Origin: Methylovirgula sp963708155
GTDB taxonomy: Bacteria; Pseudomonadota; Alphaproteobacteria; Rhizobiales; Beijerinckiaceae
DNA length: 64,000 nt
Direction of reading: 5' to 3'
Assembly (NCBI GenBank): GCA_963708155.1
Contig: OY970183.1
Span: forward strand, 1,984,001 to 2,048,000
Every line of letters begins with the position of its first letter. Position 1 is the first letter of the stretch. Both the position numbers and the translations under genes were made by a program. Below the pieces are notes generated by a model. That model made no database searches. It had not been told where the DNA came from and saw only the letters and a program-made list of their open reading frames with translations. Of the stretch, positions 17,944 to 27,497 are shown piece by piece.

Positions 17944-18669
17944 TCAGCGGCTGGCAAGCATATCCGTGTTGGCAAAACGCGCGGCGACATCGCGGCCCCC
18001 TGCTGGCGGCTCGGCGAGCCGGGCGCGGAAGAGGAGGCTGTCGCCGGCCGCGAGCGTTTGCCGCTCGGCGCGGACCGTCCAGGCGTAAAGCTCGTGGCCA
18101 TCCGCATCGCGAATCGCCAGCCGCACCGCCGGCACAGTCGTCGCGTCGGGGCGCAGATTGACGATTTCGCCTTCGACGCCGAGAAGCAATTGGCCGTCGA
18201 GGCGCGTCAGGCTGGTGTGAAGGTCGCGGATCGCCAAACCGTTATGCTCGACAGGGATGCCGATCGCCGCGTAAAGACGCCCGGCGCCTGGCCAGGTGCG
18301 GGCGACGGTTCCGCGCGAGGCGATAAGTCCCATCGCCAGCGCCAGCAGCAGGGTTCCGGCGAAGCAATTGTGGACGAAGGCGGGAATGTGCGGCCGCGGC
18401 GGCGCGGGTGGCGGGGGGGTCGAAACGGCGCGGGCGAAGTTTTTATGTGCCACGCCCGCGGTCAGCCGATCGTCCGGCGAAATGCGCAGGTTTGGCGCGA
18501 GCAGGTCCGGCGCGAACGCAACCGCGGCTTCTTCCGCGATCTCGGGCTTGCTGGGTTTTGCGAACCAGATCGTCTCGCAGCGTGGGCAGGCGACACGTCG
18601 TCCATTCGGTTCGAGCGTCGCCTTGGTGATATGGTAGGACGCGCGGCAGCTCGGGCAGTCGATCAGCAT
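17944..18669 (-). CDS. MJ0042-type zinc-ribbon membrane protein (DUF3426-like)
   Basis: Protein of 241 residues. The N-terminal zinc ribbon has two CxxC pairs, CPSC (5-8) and CPRC (near 28-31), in the MJ0042 arrangement. A Pro-rich segment and one transmembrane helix (about residues 100-122) follow, then a periplasmic beta-rich domain (LRPDATTVPAVRLAIRDADG, WTVRAERQTLAAGDSLLFRARL) like DUF3426. Function unknown. Divergent from ftsE, an arrangement seen in related genomes. Confidence 0.78.
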   Translation of the reverse strand: MLIDCPSCRASYHITKATLEPNGRRVACPRCETIWFAKPSKPEIAEEAAVAFAPDLLAPNLRISPDDRLTAGVAHKNFARAVSTPPPPAPPRPHIPAFVHNCFAGTLLLALAMGLIASRGTVARTWPGAGRLYAAIGIPVEHNGLAIRDLHTSLTRLDGQLLLGVEGEIVNLRPDATTVPAVRLAIRDADGHELYAWTVRAERQTLAAGDSLLFRARLAEPPAGGRDVAARFANTDMLASR

Positions 18670-18804
18670 GGCCGGTTCAAACTCGTTGATGAAAGGCGCC
18701 GCGATTCATTTCCCGCGTGATGCGGAGGATGGTCGGCTGCTATGGTTAATCTGCGGTTAAGGCCGTGATTCGTTTGGCGGAAAAGCCTGGCGCAGGAGAA
18801 TGTC

Positions 18805-19467
18805 TTGGTCCGGTTTGAGAACGTCGGCCTGCGTTACGGGATGGGCGGCGAGATCTTGAAGGACATCAGCTTCGAGATCGAGCCGCATTCGTTCCAGTTT
18901 TTGACGGGCCCGTCCGGCGCCGGCAAGACCACGCTGCTTCGCCTTATTTTGCTGTCGCTGAAGCCGACGCGCGGTCTCATCTCGCTTTTCAACAGGGACG
19001 CCGCGCAGCTCAGCAAGGATCAGATCACCGATCTGCGCCGCCGCGTCGGCGTCGTGTTTCAGGATTTCCGCCTGCTCGATCATCTGACGACCTACGAGAA
19101 TGTCGCCCTGCCGCTGCGGGTGCGGGGCCGCGATGAATCCTCCTATCGCGCCGAAGTCGTCGAGCTTTTGCGCTGGGTTGGTCTCGGCGAGCATATCCAT
19201 GCGCTGCCGCCGGTGCTCTCCGGCGGGGAAAAACAGCGCGCCGCCATCGCCCGCGCGCTCATCGTGCGGCCGGAGCTTCTGCTCGCCGACGAGCCGACCG
19301 GCAATGTCGATCCGACGTTGGCCCGCCGGCTCCTGCGGCTGTTCGCCGAATTGCACAAGTCCGGCACCGCCGTCGTCATCGCGACGCATGACCTCGCGTT
19401 AATGGACCAGTTCGAGACGGCGCGCCGCCTCGTGCTGGGCGATTGCCGACTGCATATCTATGAGTGA
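18805..19467 (+). CDS. ftsE: Cell-division ATP-binding protein FtsE
   Basis: ABC ATPase that works with FtsX to control peptidoglycan hydrolysis at the septum. Walker A GPSGAGKTT near residues 35-43, Q-loop VFQDFRLLDHLT, signature LSGGEKQR, Walker B LLADEPTGNVDP and H-loop ATHD are intact in 220 residues. The start is TTG at 18805 with an AGGAG about 8 bases upstream; an ATG just before it is out of frame. Overlaps ftsX by 8 bp. Confidence 0.93.
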   Translation: MVRFENVGLRYGMGGEILKDISFEIEPHSFQFLTGPSGAGKTTLLRLILLSLKPTRGLISLFNRDAAQLSKDQITDLRRRVGVVFQDFRLLDHLTTYENVALPLRVRGRDESSYRAEVVELLRWVGLGEHIHALPPVLSGGEKQRAAIARALIVRPELLLADEPTGNVDPTLARRLLRLFAELHKSGTAVVIATHDLALMDQFETARRLVLGDCRLHIYE

Positions 19468-20440
19468 GCGCGGGATGATCTACGCAGGCTCCGAAGAACA
19501 GCGCGGTCTCAGGCGCTTCGTCGATGAGGCGGATGTCGGCTTGCGCCGTGACGTGCCGCTGGTCCCCGCCGCCTCGATTGCCGGCCGCGCGCTCGTCACC
19601 GTCATCGCGATCATGACCTTCCTCGCCGGGCTCACGGCCGGCACGGCCATGCTGATCGCCAATGCCGCCGACGGCTGGCGCGGTGAGGTCGCCCGCGAGA
19701 TGACGATCCAGGTGCGTCCCGTCACCGGCCGCGATCTCGACGCGGATGTGGCAGCCGCGCTCGATGCCGCGCGCGCGATCCCCGGCATCGCCGACGTCTA
19801 TGCTTATAGCAAGGCGCAATCGGAGGCTCTGCTCACGCCCTGGCTCGGCGCCGGTCTCGATCTCTCCGAACTGCCGGTGCCGCGGCTCATCGTCGTCAAG
19901 CTCGATCCCAAGGCGGCACTCGATGTCGATGCCTTGCGCAAGGCGGTGATGGGCAAGGTGCCGAATGCGACGATCGACGATCACCGGCTCTGGCTGCAGC
20001 GGCTCTCGATCATGGCGAGCACGGTGGTCGTCATCGCCTTTGTCATATTCGCGCTCGTCATGGTGGCAATGGTTCTGGCGGTCGGCTTTGCGACGCGCGG
20101 CGCGATGGCGGGCAACCGCGAGATTATCGAAGTCCTGCATCTTGTCGGCGCGGCCGACGGTTATATTTCGCGGCAATTCCAGCGGCATTTCTTCCGTCTC
20201 GGCCTGCGCGGCGGGCTGATCGGCGGCGGCGCGGCGATCCTGGTTTTTCTGCTCTCAAGCTCCATATCTGCGCTGATGCGCACGACCGCCGGAGGCGATC
20301 AGCTTCAGGCGATGTTCGGCAGTTTCGCGCTTTCGTTGAAAGGCTATAGTGTTATCGCGATCATCGCTGGCGGCATCGCCGTCACCACCGGGCTGGTCTC
20401 GCGCCTCATCGTGTTCCGGCGTCTGCGCGAATTGCTGTGA
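19460..20440 (+). CDS. ftsX: Cell-division protein FtsX
   Basis: Permease-like partner of FtsE, 326 residues with four transmembrane helices: one near residues 40-65 before a periplasmic domain, and three in the C-terminal half (about 185-320). The periplasmic part (EMTIQVRPVTGRDLDADVAA...) would contact hydrolase activators. The ATG at 19460 lies inside the end of ftsE, so translation is coupled. The C-terminal GNREIIEVLHLVGAADGYISRQF motif is typical of the family. Confidence 0.92.
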   Translation: MSERGMIYAGSEEQRGLRRFVDEADVGLRRDVPLVPAASIAGRALVTVIAIMTFLAGLTAGTAMLIANAADGWRGEVAREMTIQVRPVTGRDLDADVAAALDAARAIPGIADVYAYSKAQSEALLTPWLGAGLDLSELPVPRLIVVKLDPKAALDVDALRKAVMGKVPNATIDDHRLWLQRLSIMASTVVVIAFVIFALVMVAMVLAVGFATRGAMAGNREIIEVLHLVGAADGYISRQFQRHFFRLGLRGGLIGGGAAILVFLLSSSISALMRTTAGGDQLQAMFGSFALSLKGYSVIAIIAGGIAVTTGLVSRLIVFRRLRELL

Positions 20441-20515
20441 ATGACGCGGTGGAGACCTGCCGGTCTCGCTGCGAAAAAGATCCAAATAGCCAGCCCCCGC
20501 GCGGAGGTTTCCATC

Positions 20516-21445
20516 ATGCGGCCGAAGAACGCTCTTTCGACAGTCGTCTTCATCGTCATTGCGGTCGCCGGCCTCGGCTTCGATTATCTCTTTTTCGGCC
20601 CCGCCGGCTGGCAGGGTCCGGCATTCATCTTTGTCGTTATGCTCGTCGCGGCCCTTGTCGCCTCCGCGTTGAAGGTCGCCGACCAATGGACGCGCGCCGT
20701 CGTTTTGCGGCTCGGCCGGTTTCATGCGTTGCGCGGGCCGGGGCTGTTCTTCGTCATTCCGGTGATCGATACAATTCCCTATTGGATCGATGTCCGCGTC
20801 ATCACTTCGACGTTCACGGCCGAGCGCACGCTCACCAAAGATACGGTGCCGGTGAATGTGGACGCCGTTCTCTTCTGGAAGGTCGTCGATCCGATGAAGG
20901 CGGCGCTCGACGTCGCCGATTATCAAAGCGCCATCAATTGGGCGGCGCAGACAGCGCTGCGCGACGTGATCGGCAAGACGATTTTGGCCGATATGCTTGA
21001 GGGTCGCGAAAAGATCAGCGTGGAACTGCAACGGACCATCGATGAGCGCACCGAACCCTGGGGCATCAATGTCATTTCGGTCGAGGTCAAGGATGTCTTG
21101 ATCCCGCCGGCGCTCGAAGATGCCATGTCGATGCAGGCGCAGGCCGAGCGCGAGCGTCAGGCGCGTGTCATCCTCGGCAATTCCGAGCGTCAGATCGCCG
21201 AGAAGTTCGGCGAGGCGGCGGCGAGTTACGCCAACAATCCGACTGCGCTGCATTTGCGCGCGATGAACATGCTCTACGAGGGGCTGAAGCATAACTCGAC
21301 CATCGTCATCGTGCCGAGTACGGCGGCCGACAGCATGCAGCTCGGCGGACTTTCCGGACTGACCGCCCTGACGATGGGCTTGGGGGCGCAGCAGAGGTCG
21401 GCGCCGCCAGCGCCTCCCACGGCTCCCGAAGAGCCGCCGGCATAG
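20516..21445 (+). CDS. SPFH-domain slipin (stomatin-like membrane protein)
   Basis: Protein of 309 residues with two N-terminal hydrophobic segments (about 8-55), then the SPFH/Band-7 domain beginning at DQWTRAVVLRLGRFHALRGPGLFFVIPVID and running through EVKDVLIPPALEDAMSMQAQAERERQA. The coiled C-terminal part ends in a Pro/Ala-rich tail. Slipins scaffold membrane microdomains, and many bacterial ones pair with an NfeD protease, which I do not see next to it. I chose the ATG at 20516 because GGAGG lies at 20502-20506; the frame is open further upstream. Confidence 0.85.
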   Translation: MRPKNALSTVVFIVIAVAGLGFDYLFFGPAGWQGPAFIFVVMLVAALVASALKVADQWTRAVVLRLGRFHALRGPGLFFVIPVIDTIPYWIDVRVITSTFTAERTLTKDTVPVNVDAVLFWKVVDPMKAALDVADYQSAINWAAQTALRDVIGKTILADMLEGREKISVELQRTIDERTEPWGINVISVEVKDVLIPPALEDAMSMQAQAERERQARVILGNSERQIAEKFGEAAASYANNPTALHLRAMNMLYEGLKHNSTIVIVPSTAADSMQLGGLSGLTALTMGLGAQQRSAPPAPPTAPEEPPA

Positions 21446-21523
21446 GCACCTCCGGGCGCAGGGCCGGCGATTGACATTGCCGCGCTCTCGCGCCACATCC
21501 ATCGCGTCCTCTGTTAAATTGCT

Positions 21524-23133
21524 ATGACCGCACCCGATCCCGTCTCGCGCCGGCGCACCTTCGCCATTATTTCGCATCCCGACGCCGGCAAGACCACGCT
21601 GACTGAAAAGCTGCTGCTTTTCGGCGGCGCGATCGCGCTCGCCGGCGAGGTGCGCGCCAAGGCCAATCGCCGCCAGACCCGCTCCGACTGGATGGGTATC
21701 GAACGCGAACGCGGCATCTCCGTCGTCACTTCGGTGATGACCTTCGAATATGGCGGCTGCGTCTTCAACCTGCTCGATACGCCGGGCCATGAGGACTTTT
21801 CCGAGGACACCTATCGCACGCTGACGGCGGTCGATTCCGCCGTCATGGTGATCGACGCGGCCAAGGGCATCGAGGCGCGGACGCGCAAACTCTTCGAGGT
21901 CTGCCGCCTGCGCGACATTCCGATCGTCACCTTCATCAACAAGCTCGACCGCGAGAGCCGCGACCCGTTCGATCTTCTCGACGAGATCGAAAAGACGCTG
22001 GCGCTCGATGCCGCGCCGATCACCTGGCCGTTGGGCTCCGGCCGCGGTTTCGCCGGCGTCTACGACTTGCGTCATAACGTCGTGCGGCGGCTGGAGACGC
22101 CAAACGCGCCGCTGAAGGTGACTGGGCCGGACGATCCGGCGCTCACCGCGCTTCTGCCGCCGCTGGAGGCGCAGGCAATTCAGGATCAGATCGAGCTGGC
22201 GCGGGCGGCGCTCAAGCCGTTCGACAAGCAGGCCTTTCTCGAAGGCCATTTGACACCCGTGCTGTTTCGGTAGCGCGCTTCGTACGTTCGGTGTCAGCGA
22301 TCTTATCGACGCGCTCGCTGAATTCGCGCCGCCGCCGCGCGGGCTTGAGGCCGCGAGCCGGCATGTCGATCCGCGCGAGTCGAAGATGAGCGGCTTCGTG
22401 TTCAAGATTCAAGCGAACATGGACCCGAACCATCGCGATCGCATCGCTTTCATGCGTGTCTGCGTCCGGCAAGCTCACGCGCGGCATGAAGGCCAGGCTC
22501 GTACGCACCGGCAAGAATATGGCGCTCAACGCGCCGCAATTCTTCTTTGCGCAGGATCGCCAGCTTGCCGACGAAGCCTATGCGGGCGATGTCGTCGGCA
22601 TCCCCAATCACGGCACCTTGCGCATCGGCGACACGCTGACCGAGGGCGAAGACCTTGTCTTTCGCGGCGTGCCGAGCTTCGCGCCGGAAATTCTGCGCCG
22701 GGTGAAAATCTCCGACGCCATGCGGGCGAAGAAATTGCGTGAGGCCCTGCAGCAGATGGCCGAGGAAGGCGTGGTGCAGCTTTTCCTGCCCAATGACGGC
22801 TCCAATGCCATCGTCGGTGTCGTCGGCGCCTTGCAGCTCGATGTGCTGGTCGAACGGCTTGCCGCCGAATATAGCCTCGACGTGACGCTGGAGACCTCGC
22901 GCTTCGAGCTTGCCCGCTGGGTGAGCGCGGAAAATCCGGCCGAACTCGAAAAATTCTCGCGCGCCTATCCGACATCCATCGCGGTCGATCTCGACGGCGC
23001 GCCGGTCTATCTCGCCGCCTCCGCCTGGGACCTGCGCTACGAGCAGGAAAAGTGGCCGGACATTACCTTCGCCGACATCAAGGATTACCAGAAGGCCGAG
23101 AGCGGCAAGGGACGTCAGAAGGCGTTGGTGTAG
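21524..23133 (+). CDS. prfC: Peptide chain release factor 3 (two frame lesions)
   Basis: GTPase that recycles RF1/RF2 from the ribosome, about 536 residues when the frame is restored. G1 HPDAGKTT, G2/G3 region RGISVVTSVMTFEY, DTPGHEDFSEDT and G4 NKLDRE are in the first part. One extra base occurs near 22267 (ttt/ttc before GSAL) and another near 22464 (after RVC, before SGKLTRGMKARL). Downstream motifs NAPQFFFAQDR and AVVGALQLDVL-like sequence are intact, with the stop at 23131-23133. Both lesions have the window-wide form of one extra base at a codon edge. Confidence 0.88.
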
Positions 23134-24609
23134 CCGCGCCTGCTGGTCAGCGTCAGCCACAGGATTTCGATATCGAACCACATCGACCAATGGTCGATAT
23201 AATAGAGATCGTGCTCGACGCGGGCGCGCATCCGCTCCTCGCTCATGCCGCCGCGATAGCCGTTGATTTGCGCCCAGCCGGTGATGCCTGGCTTCATGTT
23301 GTGGCGGCGCGCGTAGAGGGCGATGCGCCGCTCGAAAATCTGGTCGATGACCAGCGCATGCGGGCGCGGGCCGACGAGCGACATGTCGCCGATCAGGACG
23401 TTCAGGAGCTGCGGCAGTTCGTCGATATTGTGCCGTCGGATGAAGTCGCCGACGCGCGTCACCCGGGCATCGCCCTTTTTGACGAGCGTGAGATCGGCGC
23501 TGTCCTCCAGCGTCGACATGGAGCGGAACTTGAAGATACGGAAGGGCTGCTGGTTGAAGCCGTAGCGCCGCTGTCTGAAGATGACCGGGCCGGGGCTGTC
23601 GAGCTTGATCGCGGTCGCGACAATCAGCAACAGCGGCGCCAGCAGGATGAGGCCGAGGGCGGAGCAGACGATGTCGAACGTCCGCTTGGCGAGCCGTTCC
23701 GCGAGGCTCAGCGGATCGCGGACGATGTTGAGGCTCGAGACCGGGCCGGTCTTGGTGATGCGCGCCTCGGTGAAGCGATCGAGCACGCGCTCGGGCCCGA
23801 GGTGGATCGAGGTCGGCACATGCAGGAAAGCTTCTATGGCGGCGTCGATCGTCGGCTTCTCGCTCCATGGCGCGAGGATAAATACGTCGTCCGGCGCGAG
23901 CATCCGCGCCGAGGCGCGGGCAAGCGCCAGATCTTCTTCAAGGCTCTCCGGCCCGCGTAGCACGGCGGCGCCGACGATATGGACGCCAAAGACCCAGGGC
24001 TCGTAGCGCTTGGTGAAAGCCTCGAGTTCGGACTCGTAGCCGAGCAGAAAGATGCGATGCGCGGCGATCTCGCCGCGGCGGGCGCGGCCGCGGGTCTGGA
24101 TGGTGATCAGCAGCCGGGCGAAATTGACCGCGACAAAGCCGCCGCCGAAAAGGATGAACAGTGCGAGCGGTTCGGAATCGGCGAGTGGCCGGCGCGAGAT
24201 CAGCAGCACCAGCGTGCAGAGCACGGCGATGCTCCAGGGAACGATGGAGCGCTGGATGAGTCGGTCGAACGTCAGATATTTCGTTACCGAATAATCGTCG
24301 CGGATGGCGCTGACGCAGGTGAAGAAAATGGCGGTCAGCAGTCCAAGCCGGGTATAGGTCCCCGCGGGCAGGGTGATGGCGGCGTTATGCAGGGACAAAT
24401 GCGCCAGATACGCGCAGGCCGTAATAAGGCCGAAATCGACTGCAGCGGCGAAAAACGCGAAACTTCCACGCAGGAGCGCGGTGCTCTTGCGCGGCAGGGC
24501 ATTTGTCCAATTCGACTCCGGCGGGCACGCGCAGCTCCGGCTGCGGCTTGCCCCGAAACATTTCCAAACGGTCCCGAAGATTTGACACAGCGGCGTCCCA
24601 AATGGACAC
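23115..24609 (-). CDS. Undecaprenyl-phosphate sugar phosphotransferase (WcaJ/ExoY type), 5' end probably frame-shifted
   Basis: Starts exopolysaccharide repeat units by moving a hexose-1-phosphate onto undecaprenyl phosphate. An N-terminal region of about four membrane helices and a CoA-binding-like domain lead to the C-terminal sugar transferase domain: KRTFDIVCSALGLILLAPLLL, RQRRYGFNQQPFRIFKFRSM, VGPRPH and KPGITGWAQINGYRG. The frame with the helices has no good start. Another frame just upstream reads VSNLRDRLEMFRGKPQPEL and joins it if one base near 24501 is extra (aaa then t before GCC), giving a GTG start at 24609. The upstream joint is inferred. The 3' end overlaps prfC tail-to-tail by 19 bp. 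Confidence 0.8.
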
Positions 24610-24754
24610 GCCGCTGGCCTCAAGCGGGACGCTTTCCGGGCCAGGGCGATATCCAAAGCCCAGTCCCGCAATGGCTGTACCGTGTGTCCGCGGCGCCCTT
24701 GACGCTGGGGGCGCGGCGAAGCATCGTCTCGCCGCCTGAACCCCGGAGATCGAC

Positions 24755-25228
24755 ATGACAGGATCCAAAGCTTCCGCTCTGGCGAGGTCTGCCTGTTTCG
24801 CCCTGGCCTGTATCGTGGCGGTGCCGTTTTGCGCCGCGTCGGTCGCCACGGCGCGGCCCCTCATCCCGGCCGAGCGGCGCTACAATTCCTATGCCGGCGT
24901 GCTGCCGAGCTGCGCCGACCCGGGGGTTTTCGACCGAATCCGCTCGCTCTTCCACGATCGCGAGACGGAATTCTGGAAATCGGGTCTTGAAATCGTCAAT
25001 CTCGGCGAAGTCCGCGAAACCGGCTTCCGCAGCGAAGGGCTGGATTACATTCCGCGGCGGTATTGCTCGGCGCAGGTCTATCTCAACAATCAGTCGGTCC
25101 GGCCCGTCAGCTATTCGATCGTCGAGGACGCCGGTTTCGCAGGCTTCGGCTATGATGTCGAATGGTGTGTCGCTGGCCTCGATCGCAACCATGCCTATGG
25201 CGGTTATTGCCGCGATGCGCAGCCCTGA
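24755..25228 (+). CDS. Secreted hypothetical protein upstream of RNase T2
   Basis: Protein of 157 residues with a signal peptide of about 33 residues (ending ASVATA before RPLIPAERRYNSYAG). The mature domain has four cysteines in PSC, RRYC, EWC and GYC, a likely pair of disulfides in the periplasm, and no other recognised motif. It ends 23 bases before the RNase T2 start on the same strand, so the two exported proteins are probably co-expressed. Whether it inhibits or assists the nuclease is unknown. Confidence 0.65.
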   Translation: MTGSKASALARSACFALACIVAVPFCAASVATARPLIPAERRYNSYAGVLPSCADPGVFDRIRSLFHDRETEFWKSGLEIVNLGEVRETGFRSEGLDYIPRRYCSAQVYLNNQSVRPVSYSIVEDAGFAGFGYDVEWCVAGLDRNHAYGGYCRDAQP

Positions 25229-25251
25229 GGCTCAGCGGGGAGCGCGGCGGC

Positions 25252-26079
25252 ATGGCTATCCACTCGCGCCTGCTGGGGGCGGCCATGCTTGCCGCCCTTT
25301 ACGGGCTTTGCCCACTTAGCGCGGCCGCGCAAGATTCGGACTGCATCCTCGACAATTGCGCCGACAAGAAACCGCTGCCGCCGCCGAACGGCAATCAGGA
25401 CAACAGCGACCAAAACACGGGCCCGAGCAGCAGCGATCAGGCTCCCGCAAGCCCGGGCGGCAGCGGCTCCTGGGCGCCGAGCGCGGCACCGCAGCCAAGC
25501 GGTGCCAGTGAACCGGGCGACTTTGATTTCTACGTATTTTCGCTCTCCTGGTCGCCAGGCTTCTGCGATACCGGCGGGGCGGAGAAGGCCCGCGACCAGT
25601 GCCGTGCCGGCGCCGGCCTCGGCTTCGTCGTGCATGGCCTCTGGCCGCAATACGATCAGGGTTTTCCTTCCGATTGCGGTAGCGGTTCGCCATCGTGGAT
25701 CGTGCTGCAATCGATCGAGGGCCTTTATCCGGATACGGGGCTCGCACGCTATGAATGGCGCAAGCACGGCACCTGCTCGGGCAAAAGCCCGGCCGCCTAT
25801 TTCGCCGATGTGCGCCGGGCCCGCGATCTCATCGTTATTCCACCGGCATTCCAGAATGCGCAGTCCGAACAGGATACCAGCGCGATCGAGATTGAGCGCG
25901 CCTTCTTTGCCGCCAATCCGCGGCTGCGGCCGGGCATGATGGCCGTCGAATGTGTCGGCCGCGAATTATCGGAAGTCCGTTTTTGCCTGTCGAAGGACGT
26001 GCGCAATTTCGTGCCCTGTCCCGAGGTCGCGCGGCACTCCTGCTATGCGCCTGAGATCGCCGTCGCGCCGATGCGCTAG
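25252..26079 (+). CDS. Secreted ribonuclease T2
   Basis: Endoribonuclease that cuts RNA through a 2',3'-cyclic phosphate. A signal peptide (cleavage after ...SAAAQ near residue 27) leads to a low-complexity Pro/Asn/Ser/Gln linker (about 40-88) and then the T2 domain. Both catalytic boxes are present: CAS I HGLWPQ (128-133) and CAS II EWRKHGTC (168-175). Ten or more cysteines fit a disulfide-stabilised periplasmic enzyme. The start is the ATG at 25252. The length of 275 residues is normal apart from the linker. Confidence 0.9.
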   Translation: MAIHSRLLGAAMLAALYGLCPLSAAAQDSDCILDNCADKKPLPPPNGNQDNSDQNTGPSSSDQAPASPGGSGSWAPSAAPQPSGASEPGDFDFYVFSLSWSPGFCDTGGAEKARDQCRAGAGLGFVVHGLWPQYDQGFPSDCGSGSPSWIVLQSIEGLYPDTGLARYEWRKHGTCSGKSPAAYFADVRRARDLIVIPPAFQNAQSEQDTSAIEIERAFFAANPRLRPGMMAVECVGRELSEVRFCLSKDVRNFVPCPEVARHSCYAPEIAVAPMR

Positions 26080-26189
26080 AACGTTTTCACGCGAAGAGGG
26101 CGCGGCTCGGGTTATGAAAACGTTCTCGTTCGAATTGCGAGACCGCTTTCGGACGGAAAACCGGTTTTCACCTGTCCTGAAAGCGGTCT
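26080..26189. repeat. Two consecutive palindromes between the RNase T2 gene and rlmJ
   Basis: First dyad: aacgttttca (26080-26089) with tgaaaacgtt (26115-26124), an exact 10-bp match. Second dyad: agaccgctttc (26140-26150) with gaaagcggtct (26179-26189), an exact 11-bp match enclosing a ggaaaaccggttttc core. The second resembles the element at 16178-16222 and looks like a dispersed REP-type repeat; the first may serve as the terminator of the RNase gene. There is no T-run, so neither is a textbook intrinsic terminator. Confidence 0.6.
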
Positions 26190-26195
26190 GATCGG

Positions 26196-27053
26196 ATGAA
26201 CTACCGCCACGCCTTCCACGCCGGCAATTTCGCCGATGTCTTCAAGCACGCGATCCTGACGCGCCTGCTCGTCTATCTTTGTCGCAAGGAAACGCCTTTT
26301 CGGGTCATCGATACCCATGCGGGCGAGGGCATCTACGACCTTTCGGATGAGAGAGCAGAGAAGACCGCCGAATGGCGCGGCGGCATCGGCCGGCTGCTCG
26401 AATCGCCGCCGCCGCCCGACGTCGCGGCGCTGCTCGAACCCTATCTCGCGCTGGTCCGGCCACTGATCGAAGCCGACCCGCCGCTCTATCCGGGCTCGCC
26501 GGCCCTGGCGCGCAAGCTCACCCGGCCGCAGGACCGGATGATCTTCTGCGACATGCATCCGCAGGTGATCCCGGTGCTCAAGGCGCGGCTCGGCCGCGAT
26601 AGCCGGGTGAAGATCGTCGAGATTGACGGCTATCTGGCGCTCAACGCCTTCGTGCCGCCGCGCGAGCGGCGCGGCCTTGTTCTCGTCGACCCGCCGTTTG
26701 AATCGAAATCCGAGTTCGAAACGCTGAAGACCGCCCTCATGCTCGCGGTTGCGAGATGGCCGACGGGCACTTTCGTCATCTGGTTTCCGATCAAGGATCC
26801 GGGCGCTGTCGCCCATTTTGTAGGCGCGCTGGAGACGGAACTGCCCCGCCAGGGCATCAGAAGCGCGCTCTATCTGCGGCTCGGGGTCGCCGCGCCGCAG
26901 CCGGACGCGCCCCTGGCGGCTAGCGGCCTGATAATTCTCAATCCTCCCTTCACGCTTGATGTGGAAGCCCGGCTGATTTTGCCGTATCTTGCCAAAACCA
27001 TGGCGACCATGGGCCGGGGCGACGTCGAGGTCGCGTGGCTTGCCAAGCATTGA
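26196..27053 (+). CDS. rlmJ: 23S rRNA (adenine-2030-N6)-methyltransferase RlmJ
   Basis: Adds a methyl group to A2030 of 23S rRNA. The length of 285 residues matches the family. It starts MNYRHAFHAGNFADVFKHAIL, which is the family signature, with DTHAGEGIYDL as the SAM-binding loop and DPPFE as the catalytic DPPY-like motif (LVLVDPPFESKSEF). The ATG at 26196 follows the REP-like palindromes with no room for a long leader. Single gene, probably with its own promoter upstream or read-through from the RNase gene. Confidence 0.9.
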   Translation: MNYRHAFHAGNFADVFKHAILTRLLVYLCRKETPFRVIDTHAGEGIYDLSDERAEKTAEWRGGIGRLLESPPPPDVAALLEPYLALVRPLIEADPPLYPGSPALARKLTRPQDRMIFCDMHPQVIPVLKARLGRDSRVKIVEIDGYLALNAFVPPRERRGLVLVDPPFESKSEFETLKTALMLAVARWPTGTFVIWFPIKDPGAVAHFVGALETELPRQGIRSALYLRLGVAAPQPDAPLAASGLIILNPPFTLDVEARLILPYLAKTMATMGRGDVEVAWLAKH

Positions 27054-27153
27054 CCGATAGGTGTGCTTGCGGGCAGACGCGGGACAAGACTTTGCGTTGC
27101 ATCGAAAAATAAGCGTTGGCCAAAGCCGGCGTCGTAAAGTCAGGGAGAGAAAT

Positions 27154-27366
27154 ATGCCGCAGCAGGGAACTGTCAAATTTTTCAACGCCAACAAAGGGTT
27201 TGGCTTCATCACCCCAGACGGCGGCGGCCCTGATATTTTTCTGCATGTCACCGCTGTGGAGCGCGCCGGCCTGACGACGCTTAACGAGGGACAGCGCGTC
27301 AGCTTCGAGACCGAGCCGGACAAGAAGGGCAAAGGCCCCAAGGCTGTCGATTTGCATCTCGTCTAG
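27154..27366 (+). CDS. Cold-shock domain protein (CspA family)
   Basis: RNA chaperone of 70 residues that fits a single cold-shock domain. RNP1 is KGFGFI (near residues 15-20) and RNP2 is DIFLHV (near 28-33). The start is the ATG at 27154 with GGGAGAG about 8 bases upstream. The 100-bp leader between rlmJ and this gene is enough for an untranslated region, but I see no clear cold-shock box. Confidence 0.92.
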   Translation: MPQQGTVKFFNANKGFGFITPDGGGPDIFLHVTAVERAGLTTLNEGQRVSFETEPDKKGKGPKAVDLHLV

Positions 27367-27497
27367 AGCGCGCGCGCCGGATTTCACAAATTCGGATCGC
27401 GGACCGGGAAGATTCTGGTAATTGAGCCTCGAATTCGCGGGCGTGGGTCACGTCGGCGCGCGCCCGCTCGCGCTCAAACCGGAACAGGTATCCCCAG

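Noticed and set aside
20255..22405. 716-codon minus-strand frame over ftsX, slipin and prfC
   Set aside because: Composition is the Arg/His/Asp-rich pattern of antisense frames; the plus strand holds three recognisable genes.
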